A stretch of 64,000 bases of DNA from Clostridium gelidum (GCF_019977655.1 NZ_AP024849.1:4311001-4375000), one strand, 5' to 3'; counted from the first letter of the stretch, positions 28,640-37,872 are shown. Made by a program: numbers and translations. Notes: generated from the letters alone by a model not told the origin.

Positions 28640-30153
28640 TGAAGACCAGTTTATCTAAAAGACTATTTATTATAACCTTATCTCTAATTTTCGGTTTAAT
28701 GCTTATAACATATTTTGCACAAGCTTTTTTCTTTGAAAGTTTTTATTCTTATAAAAAAACACAGTCCTTAGTTAAAGAAATTAATAAATTTCATGATTTA
28801 TATTCTCTTAACATCGATAATAATTCTGACTTATATAAAGCTCTTCAAAAGCTTGAAAATGATAATAATGCTAAAGTTATTGTCGCTTCAAATGATAAGT
28901 TTATATATATTTCCAATAATGTTATTGATAATAAGGATAATCTTGAAACATTTACTGCTTTTGGTGAAGAGCTAATTAATGATAAAGATTTAATAAATGA
29001 AGCTATTACATATTCTCAAACTAAGTCTAAATCTTTTTATAATAAAAGTAGTGGCCTAAAGAAAATTGGAGTAGTTAGTCCTATGTCCTTAAGTAGTAAA
29101 AATGATAGCATTATTTATTGTGTATCTTCTATTGAGCCTATAAAAGAAGCTTCTGAAGTTATGCGTGAATTTTTTATATATTTGTTTTGGGGCTTAATCA
29201 CTATTTCTATAGTACTTGCTTTAATTTATTCTAATTTAATTTCTAAACCTCTTGTAACTTTAACTTATGTTGCAAATAAAATGTCTAGAATGGATTTTTC
29301 TGTAGTTTGTCAAACTAATAGAGAAGATGAAATAGGTAGTCTTGCTAACTCCTTAAACATTTTATCTGAAAATCTTCAAACTGCACTTCTTGATTTACAA
29401 AAGAAAAATAAAAAGCTAGAAAATGACATTGAAAAAGAAAGACAATTAGATAATATGAGAAAAGAATTCACAGACAATGTTAGTCACGAACTTAAAACTC
29501 CAATTGGGATAATAGAAGGTTATGCAGAAGGACTTAAAGATGGTATTGTATCTGGCGAAGATGCCACCATGTATTTAGAAACCATAATCGATGAATCTAA
29601 AAAAATGAGTGTTTTAGTTACTAATATGTTGGAACTTTCAAAACTTGAATCTGGAACTATTAAACCAAATCCTGAAGCTATTAACATAAATAGACTAATT
29701 GCAAAAGTACTTAAAAAGCATAAACCTGACTTTGAAGAAAATAAATTTAATGTAAACTTTAATTCTTCAACGCCTTATAGCTATGTTTATGCAGATCCAT
29801 TCCAAATGGAGCAAGTTTTCACTAATCTTATAACAAATGCTATTAAATATACTCCTCCAAAGAATGATATTAATATAAACATTGAAGAAGGATTAGATAA
29901 ATTTAAAATATCAGTTCAAAATATGGGTGTAACCGTTCCTGAAGATCAAATAGGTAAACTTTTTGATAAATTTTATAGGCTAGACAAATCTAGAGAAAGA
30001 ACTCAAAAAAACAGTACCGGCATTGGCTTATCCATAGTTAAAAATATTTTACTTCTTCACAATAGTGAATTTAATCTTCAAAACATTGATGAGGGAGTAG
30101 AATTTTACTTCTACTTAGAAAAAATCGTATCCCATGAAAATGATTTAGAATAA
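28639..30153 (+). CDS. sensor histidine kinase, HisKA type
   Basis: A 504-residue membrane kinase paired with the OmpR regulator before it. It has a membrane segment at about 8-30, an extracellular sensor (about 31-175), a second segment (about 178-200) and a HAMP domain (about 200-250, NREDEIGSLANSLN). The phospho-acceptor His is in NVSHELKTPIGIIEGYAEGL. The ATP-binding domain has the N box FTNLITNAIKYTP and a G2-like STGIGLSIVKNI. All catalytic boxes are intact. The ligand is unknown. It converges on the SDR gene with 28 bases between stop codons and no visible terminator. Confidence 0.94.
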   Translation: MKTSLSKRLFIITLSLIFGLMLITYFAQAFFFESFYSYKKTQSLVKEINKFHDLYSLNIDNNSDLYKALQKLENDNNAKVIVASNDKFIYISNNVIDNKDNLETFTAFGEELINDKDLINEAITYSQTKSKSFYNKSSGLKKIGVVSPMSLSSKNDSIIYCVSSIEPIKEASEVMREFFIYLFWGLITISIVLALIYSNLISKPLVTLTYVANKMSRMDFSVVCQTNREDEIGSLANSLNILSENLQTALLDLQKKNKKLENDIEKERQLDNMRKEFTDNVSHELKTPIGIIEGYAEGLKDGIVSGEDATMYLETIIDESKKMSVLVTNMLELSKLESGTIKPNPEAININRLIAKVLKKHKPDFEENKFNVNFNSSTPYSYVYADPFQMEQVFTNLITNAIKYTPPKNDININIEEGLDKFKISVQNMGVTVPEDQIGKLFDKFYRLDKSRERTQKNSTGIGLSIVKNILLLHNSEFNLQNIDEGVEFYFYLEKIVSHENDLE

Positions 30154-30181
30154 GACAAAAAATACTAGAACAAAAATATGA

Positions 30182-30925
30182 TTAAATAAATCCACCATCT
30201 GCACGTATGATTTGCCCTGTTATATATGAAGAATCATCACTGCATAAAAATACTGCAAGTTTTCCTATTTCACTCGAATTTCCAAATCTCCCTAGAGGAA
30301 TTTCTTCTTCTAGGGATTTTTTTTCTTCTTCTCCCAGAAATGAATTCATTTTTGTATCTATAACTCCTGGAGAAATAGCATTTACTCTTATATTTGAAGG
30401 AGCAACTTCTTTTGCCAGGGCTTTTGTAAATGTATTCAGTCCACCTTTCGTAGCTGAATACAATACTTCACAAGATGCTCCCACTTCTCCCCACATAGAA
30501 GAAATGTTTATTATGTTTCCATTTTTTCTTGAAATCATCCCTTTAAGAACATGTTTTGTTAAATACATTGCGCCTAAAAGATTAGTGCTTACAATTCTTT
30601 GAATTTCTTCTTCTGTAACATCCATAAATAATCCAATTTGACTTATGCCAGCATTATTTACCAATATATCTATTTTGCCCATGATTCTCAAAGCTTCTTC
30701 AACTATTATTCTGCACTTTTCAAAAGAGGATATATCCCCTTTTATTATAATTCCATATCCATTTACTTTTCTTACTTCTTCCAAAGTTTCTTTTGCGCCT
30801 TCATCATCTGCACAGTAATTTATTATTACACTTGCGCCTTGTCTTGCAAATTCCATAGCTATAGCTCTTCCAATACCTTTTGATGCGCCTGTAATCAGTG
30901 CAACTTTACCACTTAATTTATTCAT
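30182..30925 (-). CDS. short-chain dehydrogenase/reductase, FabG-like
   Basis: A 247-residue classical SDR. The NAD(P) motif GASKGIGRAIA lies at 14-24, NNAGIS near 88-93, the catalytic Ser in NISSMWGEVGA and Tyr-Lys in YSATKGG, followed by the family-typical EVAPSNIRVNAISPGVIDTK. It is most like 3-oxoacyl-ACP reductase (FabG), but no other fatty-acid genes are near, so the true substrate is open. It has a GGAGAG site and may be the second gene of a pair, starting 31 bases after the phosphoesterase stop. Confidence 0.9.
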   Translation of the reverse strand: MNKLSGKVALITGASKGIGRAIAMEFARQGASVIINYCADDEGAKETLEEVRKVNGYGIIIKGDISSFEKCRIIVEEALRIMGKIDILVNNAGISQIGLFMDVTEEEIQRIVSTNLLGAMYLTKHVLKGMISRKNGNIINISSMWGEVGASCEVLYSATKGGLNTFTKALAKEVAPSNIRVNAISPGVIDTKMNSFLGEEEKKSLEEEIPLGRFGNSSEIGKLAVFLCSDDSSYITGQIIRADGGFI

Positions 30926-30956
30926 ATTACTCTCCTATTTCTTAAAGCATTTTTTA

Positions 30957-31889
30957 CTAAAGACTTCTAGCAAACTCTAAATATTTCCATATTTTTTCAG
31001 GTCCTCCTGTTATACTTTTATTTATATACAAAATATCCTTACTGCCAACTTCTATTTCCCATTTAACTAAAGAAATTTCCCCATTAGTTATTTCAATACA
31101 AGTTACTGCTGATGGGAATACACAACATCCATCATTAAAATAAAGACCTTCTTCTGGCTCTGGAAATATATCATTATGTGTATGTCCGCAAATAATCATT
31201 TTTCTTTCTTTTCTCGCTAATTTTTCTAGTATAATATCTATTTTATTTCCTTTATTGTAATTACTTGCAGGGCTAATAGGAGATTTAAATCCAGCAATTC
31301 CTTCCATGAATCTCCATACATATCTAACTAAAAACCTGCTACTTTTCCACATATCACAATTAATTAAATCAACTTGATGTCCATGAAATGCAATTATATC
31401 TTTATTTAAAGGAGTAAATTTAAGTACAGCTCCTTCATAAAATTTTATATTACTATAAAGACTCATCATTTCACGTCCAAAACCATAACTTGTATTCTCA
31501 AAAAGCTTTTCTTGTTTTTTTATAAATTCCGGATTCGATTTAACTATATCATGATTTCCGAAAACTAAACATAGCCTATCCTTTTCATAAAACTTATTTA
31601 ATATTTCAAAAATATCTTTATAATTATAAGCTATATCTAAACAATCTTTGTTTTTCCATAACTCATCACCATCACCCAGCTCAATTAAATTATAGCCATT
31701 TTCATAATAAAATCCAAGGGCAGCTTTATAAATGTTTCTGTTTTGCCTTAAAGAATCTGCATATCCTCCATCTCCTCTATGAGCATCACTTATTAAAACT
31801 ATCCTTGAAGTTTCATCAAATTCAATTAGTTTGCCTGTTTTCAATATTCTTTTAATGAAATCTTTACTTCTTGTACAATTTTCACCCAT
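30957..31889 (-). CDS. metallophosphoesterase
   Basis: A 310-residue calcineurin-like phosphoesterase. The metal-binding motifs occur in order: ISDAHRGDGG, ELGDGDELW, FGNHD, FHGHQVD and CGHTHND. The HRGDGG variant and overall length resemble UDP-2,3-diacylglucosamine-hydrolase-like and related clostridial enzymes. A Gram-positive has no lipid A, so the substrate must differ. AGGAGTG lies upstream of the ATG. It probably forms a two-gene unit with the downstream SDR. Confidence 0.88.
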   Translation of the reverse strand: MGENCTRSKDFIKRILKTGKLIEFDETSRIVLISDAHRGDGGYADSLRQNRNIYKAALGFYYENGYNLIELGDGDELWKNKDCLDIAYNYKDIFEILNKFYEKDRLCLVFGNHDIVKSNPEFIKKQEKLFENTSYGFGREMMSLYSNIKFYEGAVLKFTPLNKDIIAFHGHQVDLINCDMWKSSRFLVRYVWRFMEGIAGFKSPISPASNYNKGNKIDIILEKLARKERKMIICGHTHNDIFPEPEEGLYFNDGCCVFPSAVTCIEITNGEISLVKWEIEVGSKDILYINKSITGGPEKIWKYLEFARSL

Positions 31890-31915
31890 ACAGTCAATTC
31901 ACACTCCTATTATTT

Positions 31916-32121
31916 AAGACACATGAAAGAAAATAACAAACTAGCATACCAATCTATTATTTTTTGATAGTGTATTAATTTATTATATGACTGCTAAGTT
32001 TTTAATTGACAATTTATATTTAGGTATATTCAAATAAATAACAAGTCAGCGTGCTAATATGGATATCCTTAGTGAAAACTAGGTTTATGTATATATCCCG
32101 AAATTAGATATGTATTTGTGA
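31916..32121. repeat. decayed pieces of two intergenic repeat families
   Basis: Three short matches to repeats elsewhere in the window cluster here. Bases 31916-31940 resemble the left end of the 56051-56214 element (ACACATGAAAGAAAATAACA). Bases 32032-32047 match its AAATAAATAACAAGTC core. Bases 32100-32121 match the arm of the palindromic element at 46683-46704 with three mismatches in 22. The last block contains the GTG that opens the TIM44-like frame. Confidence 0.5.
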
Positions 32122-32707
32122 TATTAATATTAGTTTTTATATTTAGTGGACAAACAATTGCATTTGCAAGAGCAGGCGGCGGAAGGTCAAGTTCATCTCA
32201 CAGTAGCTCATCTCATAGCAGTACATCCCATAACAGTTCATCCTCTAGTAGTACATCAGAACACCCTACTTTAATAGAAACAATAATAATTATAGTAATA
32301 TTAATTGCTGTTATTATTTTTGCAAACATAATTATTCGAAAAGCAAGATTAGCTAAAAAGAAAGATAAGAGTATTGAGACAATGGAAGAGTTATCAAAAC
32401 TAGATAGCAAATTGAAGAGATGAAAATAAGGAAAGAAAAAAATATTCTTGAAAATATGATTTTATTAGATGCAACGCCTATAGGGTTACAAGATTTTGCT
32501 GGAATTAATAAAGACTATATATGGGTTCATATAAAGGCAAAATCCAAAGATTATACAGTAAATGAAGAAACTAATGAAGTAATAAAAGGAAAAGTCTCTA
32601 GAGATGTTCATTTTGAGGAATATTGGAAATTTATAAGAAATGAAAAGAGATGGGTATTAGATAGTATAAAACAAGTAGATCAGATAACAGATTTAGATTA
32701 TTTTTGA
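32118..32707 (+). pseudogene. TIM44-like domain surface protein, broken into two frames and shortened
   Basis: The first frame (32118-32423) encodes the end of a signal peptide (LILVFIFSGQTIAFARAGGG), a Ser/His-rich linker, one membrane segment and a basic tail, and stops at a TGA. The second frame (32420-32707, overlapping ATGA) encodes the end of a TIM44-like domain (DFAGINKDYIWVHIKAKSKD, then EYWKFIRNEKRWVLDSIKQ). Intact clostridial relatives, as I recall them, join these parts through about 50 further residues that are missing here. The first frame also has no ribosome binding site and starts at a GTG inside repeat-like DNA. I read it as a remnant with a lost 5' end, an internal deletion and a frameshift. 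Confidence 0.65.
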
Positions 32708-33030
32708 TTAGAATTATCTAAAAGTTTAATTCGTATTATTCTTATTTTGAGCATTATAAGTGGATAATCGCATCTATATTTTTTTGCTATATTCCAACAC
32801 TATAGTAAAACATAGCTATATATTTTAAATAATATTCCCTCATCTGGCTCAAAATTATAAATTACATCACTGATCTGTTATTTTCTTTAATATAATTTAT
32901 ATATATGTTGCAATTATAAATGCTCAATTATAGTTGAAATCCTTACAGAATTTCTTAAATTAAAACGGAGATTTATTTTTGCAACATATACAAATAAAAA
33001 GATGAAGCTAACCTTACAAACAGATTAACT
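32708..33030. other. intergenic stretch without a gene
   Basis: AT-rich DNA between two pseudogenes. Apart from the terminator that begins at 33000 on its right edge I see no frame, repeat or regulatory site. Confidence 0.45.
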
Positions 33031-33036
33031 TCATCT
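33000..33036 (-). terminator. rho-independent terminator of the asparaginase remnant
   Basis: AGATGAAGCTAA (33000-33011) pairs with TTAACTTCATCT (33025-33036) with one G-T position. On the minus strand a TTTTTATTTG run follows. The stop codon of the remnant lies inside the stem, as is common for compact clostridial gene ends. Confidence 0.7.
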
Positions 33037-33357
33037 CCAACTATTTAATTTAACTTTTTCTACCCATGCAGAGCTAAAAATTCCGTATCCAGCTCCTACA
33101 ATTACAATTCCTTCTGATTTATCTGCTAAATAATCAATAATTAAAGGATCTGCTCAAATACTAAAATATGCAATAGAAACTTCAGGTAACTTATCCAATC
33201 CTTCAATATCAAATTGTGAATCAATTGTATGTGGTTTTATAGATTTATTAAAGAAATAAGGTATATTATCTCTCATATATCCAAGACAACCAAACTCTAT
33301 AGAATTAAAAGCATTTGTTTTAATAGTTAAATCAAAAAAATATGCAGTTTCTTCTAA
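33031..33357 (-). pseudogene. C-terminal third of an L-asparaginase gene
   Basis: The minus-strand frame ending at 33031 reads AYFFDLTIKTNAFNSIEFGC, LGYMRDNIPYFF, LPEVSIAYFSI, a TGA at 33154-33156, then ADPLIIDYLADKSEGIVIVG and AGYGIFSSAWVE. This matches the end of type II L-asparaginases (TKTN, GxLGY, PKVxIVY, DGIVxxGxGxGN). About 108 codons remain of some 330. The 5' part is gone and the amino acid ABC operon ends 16 bases away. With the internal stop as well, it cannot make an enzyme. Confidence 0.8.
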
Positions 33358-33372
33358 TTAATAATTATGCTT

Positions 33373-34101
33373 TTAATTATTAATTACTTTATCTAAAAAC
33401 TCTTTACACCTGTCACTTGTAGGTGCTGTAAATATTTCTCCTGGTGGCCCTTCTTCTAATATATATCCTTGATCCATGAATATAACTCTGTCACTTACAT
33501 CTTTAGCAAAGTTCATTTCATGAGTTACCACTACCATAGTCATACCTTCTTGTGCTAAATCCTTCATAACCTTAAGAACTTCCCCAACCATTTCTGGATC
33601 TAATGCTGAAGTTGGTTCATCAAATAGCATTATCTTAGGATTCATTTCAAGAGCTCTAGCTATAGCAACTCTTTGTTTTTGTCCACCTGATAATGTATCT
33701 GGATAAACATCTTTCTTATCTTTTAAGCCAACCTTATCTAATAAACTAATAGCTTTTTCGGTGGCTTCTTTTTTATTCATTTTCTTAAGTTCTAAAGGTG
33801 CGAGAATCATATTCTCTAGCACTGTTAAATGTGGAAATAAATTAAATGATTGAAATACCATTCCTATATTTTCTCTTAATTTATCTATATTCTTATTATT
33901 TACTAATTCTTCACCTAATATAGTTATTGTACCAGATTGAATTTCTTCTAATCTATTTAGACATCTTAAAAGTGTACTTTTACCTGAACCAGAAGGACCT
34001 ATAATACAAAGGACTTCACCTTCTGCTACATCTACTGATATGTCTTTAAGAACTTCTAATTTTCCATAATGTTTTTTAAGATTTTTAGCGCTTATTACCA
34101 T
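33373..34101 (-). CDS. polar amino acid ABC transporter, ATP-binding subunit
   Basis: A 242-residue ATPase of the GlnQ/ArtM type that powers amino acid uptake. Walker A is GPSGSGKST (35-43), the Q-loop is in VFQSFNLFPHLTV, the signature is LSGGQKQRVAIARAL and Walker B is IMLFDEPTSALDPE, with the switch His in VVTHEM. All motifs are intact. It is the last gene of the binding protein-permease-ATPase operon and overlaps the permease gene by 17 bases. The exact amino acid is not determinable; glutamine, arginine or cystine are all possible. Confidence 0.93.
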   Translation of the reverse strand: MVISAKNLKKHYGKLEVLKDISVDVAEGEVLCIIGPSGSGKSTLLRCLNRLEEIQSGTITILGEELVNNKNIDKLRENIGMVFQSFNLFPHLTVLENMILAPLELKKMNKKEATEKAISLLDKVGLKDKKDVYPDTLSGGQKQRVAIARALEMNPKIMLFDEPTSALDPEMVGEVLKVMKDLAQEGMTMVVVTHEMNFAKDVSDRVIFMDQGYILEEGPPGEIFTAPTSDRCKEFLDKVINN

Positions 34102-34747
34102 AGCTAATTTTCCTTTCTATATAACTTGATACCAAAGTTAATATTGTAATTAATATAAGATACATACAACCTACAATTGCATACATTTCAAGTGCCTTAT
34201 AGTTTCTAGCAATTATAATCTGCCCAGTTGCAGTAAGTTCTCTTATACTTATAACTGATAAAATTGAAGTATCCTTCAGTGTAACAATAAATTGATTTAA
34301 TATAGATGGGATCATAATCTTAACTGCTTGTGGCAGAATAACTTTTCTCATAGTTTTTGAATAGCTAAGTCCTAAACTTCTTGCAGCTTCCATTTGACCA
34401 TTATCTACGGCTTGAATTCCACCCCTAAATATTTCAGCCATATAAGCTGATGCATTTACTGTAAGCGTCATTATAGCTGCAACCATTGGATCAAATCTTA
34501 TACCAAATGCTTGACCAACACCAAAGAATAAGAACAACGCTTGAATCATAAGCGGAGTTCCACGAATTATACCAATATATACTGTAGATATACCTTTTAA
34601 TATTTTAGATGTACTTATGCTACATATTCCTAAAATAATTCCAAGTATTACAGCTAATATCAATGATATTACTGCAATTTCTATTGTTACCCAAAGCCCA
34701 CTAATTAAGCTAGGGAAGTTATCTTTTAGCAATCCTAAGATTTCCAT
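34085..34747 (-). CDS. polar amino acid ABC transporter, permease
   Basis: A 220-residue inner-membrane permease of the HisM/GlnP type with about five membrane segments (first at 12-40). The EAA loop that contacts the ATPase is visible: GQMEAARSLGLSYSKTMRKV followed by ILPQA. GTPLMIQALFLFF is the usual early motif. A single permease gene suggests a homodimeric pore. AAGGAG lies before the ATG; it follows the binding protein gene by 15 bases. Confidence 0.93.
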   Translation of the reverse strand: MEILGLLKDNFPSLISGLWVTIEIAVISLILAVILGIILGICSISTSKILKGISTVYIGIIRGTPLMIQALFLFFGVGQAFGIRFDPMVAAIMTLTVNASAYMAEIFRGGIQAVDNGQMEAARSLGLSYSKTMRKVILPQAVKIMIPSILNQFIVTLKDTSILSVISIRELTATGQIIIARNYKALEMYAIVGCMYLILITILTLVSSYIERKISYGNKR

Positions 34748-34762
34748 TTTCCATTCTCCTTA

Positions 34763-35545
34763 CTATTTTGCTATGTATTGACCGACTATTTCGTTATATT
34801 TTCCATTTTCTTTTAATTTCTTAATCCCATCATTAAATTTCTTTAACAATTCAGCATTTTGACCTTTTTTTACTGCAAATCCATAATTAACAGTATCTAA
34901 TTTATCTCCAACAATTTTTAATTTTGCACCACTATCAACTTTAATCTTGTATGCAATAACAGGATAATCTTCTAATAAAAAATCAGCATTTCCATTTTCA
35001 ACAGCTTGGAACATTGATGGAGAATCATCAAAGTATCTTAAATTTAATCCGTACTTAGCTTGATTCTTTTCTGCAAATTCAGCTCCTGATGTTCCTTGTT
35101 TTATTGAAACAGCTTTACCATTTAAATCATTTAATCCATTAATTAACGTGTTATTTTTATTAACAACTATTGATAAACCTGATTCAAAATATCCATCTGA
35201 AAAATCTAATGATTTCTTTCTTTCATCAGTTATAGACATAGCTGCAATAGCACCATCTAATTGATTAGCCGTAAGCCCTGGAATTATTCCCTTAAAGTCC
35301 ATTGGCTTTAATTCATATTCAAATTTTTCTTCTTTAGCAATTGCATCTAGAATCTCTACATCAATTCCTTTATACGCACTTTTTTCTTCAAAAGAGAATG
35401 GTGCAAACTTTGAATCACATGCAATTATATATTTTTTATTTACTCCATCTGCTTTTGTATCATTTTTTGAAGCACCACAACCTACCATTAATCCTAATGA
35501 CATTACCGATGCTAATAAAATAACTACTAATGTTTTTTTATTCAT
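34763..35545 (-). CDS. amino acid ABC transporter substrate-binding lipoprotein (operon copy)
   Basis: A 260-residue extracellular lipoprotein with signal peptide and lipobox LMVGC (Cys23). It belongs to the family-3 solute-binding proteins: FAPFSFEE, GIDVEILDAIAKEE, DGAIAAMSITDERK and the hinge region LKIVGD. It is first in the binding protein-permease-ATPase operon. Its paralogue at 35999-36784 is clearly a recent duplicate, sharing long identical stretches such as KFEYELKPMDF and IIPGLTANQLDGAIA. The amino acid bound is not known. Confidence 0.93.
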   Translation of the reverse strand: MNKKTLVVILLASVMSLGLMVGCGASKNDTKADGVNKKYIIACDSKFAPFSFEEKSAYKGIDVEILDAIAKEEKFEYELKPMDFKGIIPGLTANQLDGAIAAMSITDERKKSLDFSDGYFESGLSIVVNKNNTLINGLNDLNGKAVSIKQGTSGAEFAEKNQAKYGLNLRYFDDSPSMFQAVENGNADFLLEDYPVIAYKIKVDSGAKLKIVGDKLDTVNYGFAVKKGQNAELLKKFNDGIKKLKENGKYNEIVGQYIAK

Positions 35546-35998
35546 TTTTTATGCCCCTTTACATTTTTTAGATAGATCAAAAAATCCAATTTATTTAATT
35601 CTATTGAATAAATATAAGCTGATTTTTTAACTCGCATTATGAAGTTTATTATATCGTTCAATTCAAAAGCTGTCAATATTCTTGACTATGTCTATACTTC
35701 AGAATAAGTATTTTCTCCAAAGCGGTTCCTTTATTTATCTAATTTCACAAGGCATACATGTTTTTTAAATCAATCTTAATTTCAATATACTTTTTTCCAA
35801 TTATGAATTTAAATATATTTAATATTTCATTTCTAGCAACTTAGTATACATCTACAATAAAATATTTAAATTTTTATTAACATTTTAATATTCAAATAAG
35901 AAAAGCTATAAATCAGAAAATTCTTTTTTCTTAAACTCATAGCCTTTCAATTTAAATTTTTTATATAATTACTTAATTACTTAATTCATTTTAATGCA
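35546..35998. other. intergenic stretch between the two binding protein genes
   Basis: It holds the terminator of the upstream binding protein gene (35901-35947) and, by position, the promoter of the transporter operon before 35545. No frame or further repeat is supported. Confidence 0.5.
35901..35947 (-). terminator. probable terminator after the second binding protein gene
   Basis: AAAAGCTAT (35901-35909) pairs with ATAGCCTTT (35939-35947), and AGAAAA with TTTTCT further in. On the minus strand the stem is followed by TTTTCTTATTT. It lies 52 bases after the stop codon at 35999. Confidence 0.55.
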
Positions 35999-36784
35999 CT
36001 ACTTAGCGATATATTGACCAACTATTTTATCATACTCTCCATTTGCCTTTATCTTTTTAAGACCTTCGTTAAATTTCTTTAGCAGCTCAGCATTTTGACC
36101 TTTTTTAACTGCAAATCCATAATCAACATTTGTTAATTTTTCTCCAGCAATTCTTAATTTCGAGTTAGGATCAACCTTGATTTTGTAAGCTATTACAGGA
36201 TAATCTTCTAATAAAAAGTCATTATTTTTATTTTCAACTGCTTGGAACATTGATGGAGAATCATCAAAATAACTTAAGTTTAATGCATACTTATCTTTAT
36301 TTTCTTCAGCAAAAGTTGCTCCCGCTGTACCTTTTTTAAGTGATGCACTTTTACCATTTAAGTCCTTTTCACTATTAATTGTTGTATTATCTTTGTTAAC
36401 TACTAATGATACTCCTGATACAAAATATCCATCTGAAAAATCTAAAGATTCTTTTCTTTTATCTGTAATACTCATTCCAGCTATAGCTCCATCTAATTGA
36501 TTAGCTGTAAGTCCTGGAATAATTCCATTAAAGTCCATTGGCTTTAATTCATATTCAAATTTTTCTTCTTTAGCAATTGCTTCTAACACTTCAACATCTA
36601 TACCTTTGTATTTTGTGTTTTCTTCAAAAGAAAATGGTGCATATTTTGCATCACATGCAATTATGAATTTCTTGTTTCCATCACTGCTTTTAGCTGAATC
36701 GTTTTTTGCTGCTCCGCACCCTGACATTATGCTTATTGACATTACTGATGCTAATAAAATTCCTACTAATGATTTTTTATTCAT
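35999..36784 (-). CDS. amino acid ABC transporter substrate-binding lipoprotein (orphan paralogue)
   Basis: A 261-residue family-3 solute-binding lipoprotein with lipobox IMSGC (Cys23). It is a close paralogue of the protein at 34763-35545 and has no permease or ATPase of its own; a terminator separates it from the transporter operon. The likeliest reading is that both binding proteins feed the same permease, which would widen or tune the substrate range. AGGGGG lies about eight bases before the ATG. Confidence 0.92.
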   Translation of the reverse strand: MNKKSLVGILLASVMSISIMSGCGAAKNDSAKSSDGNKKFIIACDAKYAPFSFEENTKYKGIDVEVLEAIAKEEKFEYELKPMDFNGIIPGLTANQLDGAIAGMSITDKRKESLDFSDGYFVSGVSLVVNKDNTTINSEKDLNGKSASLKKGTAGATFAEENKDKYALNLSYFDDSPSMFQAVENKNNDFLLEDYPVIAYKIKVDPNSKLRIAGEKLTNVDYGFAVKKGQNAELLKKFNEGLKKIKANGEYDKIVGQYIAK

Positions 36785-36981
36785 TGTTTTTTCCCCCTAA
36801 ATATTTTTTTAATTGCAGTATCTGCTTTTAAACCTTATTTATTAATTTTTATTTTTATAAACTAAGACTTCTTCCTTATATCTATTCTTAGATTATTATA
36901 AATTTTTATTCAAATATAATTTAGAATTCTTACTTTATTAAAAAGCTTGCTTTAAATTTTATATCTTATATTACACCCTGT

Positions 36982-37635
36982 TTACTTAGAATAAAATCGT
37001 GCTTCTAAATGTGAAATATGTTTTACCATTAGTTCTTCAGCCTTTTTACTATCCCTTTCAATCAGCGCTTTTGCTATATTTATATGATCTTCTTTTTCAT
37101 TTATAAACTCCAACTTCTTACAATCCATTAACAAAATTCGTGAAAGATTTTCCATTATTACTTCACATGTTTCAATTAATAATGAATTATGAGTTGCTTT
37201 TATAATTAACATATGAAACATATCATTTAGTTCATTAAATTCTGATATTTCACCACTTTGAGAATCGTTTGGAAATTTCATAGCCAATTGAAGTATACTT
37301 TCTAATTCTGAATCACTAGCTATCTCAACTGCTGAATTCACAGCTGCTATTTCTAAAATAGACCTCATTTGAAAAGATTCTCTTATATTTCTCTGTGTTA
37401 CAGCTTTTACCAAATAGCCTTTTCTTGGCAAAGACTTAAGATATCCTTGTATTTCTAATGTTCCTAATGCATCTCTAACAGGTGTCTTGCTTACATTATA
37501 TTTTTCTGCTAATTCAGCTAATGTAAGAAAATCTCCATCTTTTATTTTTAAATTTAAAATATCTAATTTAATTTTCTTATATATTTCTTTGGCATATGAC
37601 TTATCAACTTGACACAGATTTATCTCTCCTCTCAT
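36982..37635 (-). CDS. GntR-family transcription regulator, FadR/FCD type
   Basis: A 217-residue regulator. The N-terminal winged helix (about 10-75) has the GntR signature LTLAELAEKYNVSKTPVRDA and LEIQGYLKSLPRKGYLV. The C-terminal part (about 85-210) is an all-helical FCD ligand-binding domain with metal-ligand-type residues (ELNDMFHMLI, DHINIAKALIERD, HISHLEARF). FCD regulators usually sense small organic acids or sugar acids. The gene stands between the amino acid transporter genes and the pentose locus. A perfect palindrome 10 bases upstream suggests that it represses itself. The ribosome binding site for the ATG at 37635 is weak. Confidence 0.9.
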   Translation of the reverse strand: MRGEINLCQVDKSYAKEIYKKIKLDILNLKIKDGDFLTLAELAEKYNVSKTPVRDALGTLEIQGYLKSLPRKGYLVKAVTQRNIRESFQMRSILEIAAVNSAVEIASDSELESILQLAMKFPNDSQSGEISEFNELNDMFHMLIIKATHNSLLIETCEVIMENLSRILLMDCKKLEFINEKEDHINIAKALIERDSKKAEELMVKHISHLEARFYSK

Positions 37636-37644
37636 TGAAATCCC

Positions 37645-37658
37645 ACTGATATATCAGT
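37645..37658. promoter_or_regulatory. palindromic operator candidate for the GntR regulator
   Basis: ACTGATATATCAGT is a perfect 14-base palindrome beginning 10 bases upstream of the regulator's start codon. TGATATATCA-type sequences are compatible with GntR/FCD operators. The binding itself is an inference. Confidence 0.5.
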
Positions 37659-37676
37659 AATAATAAATAAAAAAGA

Positions 37677-37710
37677 CAATGGAGCACCTATATAAATAAA
37701 TGCTCCATTG
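37677..37710 (-). terminator. rho-independent terminator upstream of the GntR gene
   Basis: CAATGGAGCA (37677-37686) pairs perfectly with TGCTCCATTG (37701-37710); the minus strand continues TCTTTTTTA. It is a second barrier between the pentose locus and the GntR gene. Confidence 0.7.
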
Positions 37711-37872
37711 CCTTCATCTAATATTATTATATTTCAACAAAATACAGTTTGTCAAGTTGCTATTTAAAATTTTTTCAATAAATATTATTTTTAAATTTCT
37801 ATATCTACGTTAATAGAACTTTCCATTGTTGAAGCCAAAGAACAAAATGTTCTTACAACTAAAATAAAAAAA

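Noticed and set aside
32118..32707. TIM44-like frames read as two translationally coupled genes
   Set aside because: The ATGA overlap allows coupling, but each frame holds only part of one domain architecture and the first lacks a ribosome site, so a broken gene is more likely.
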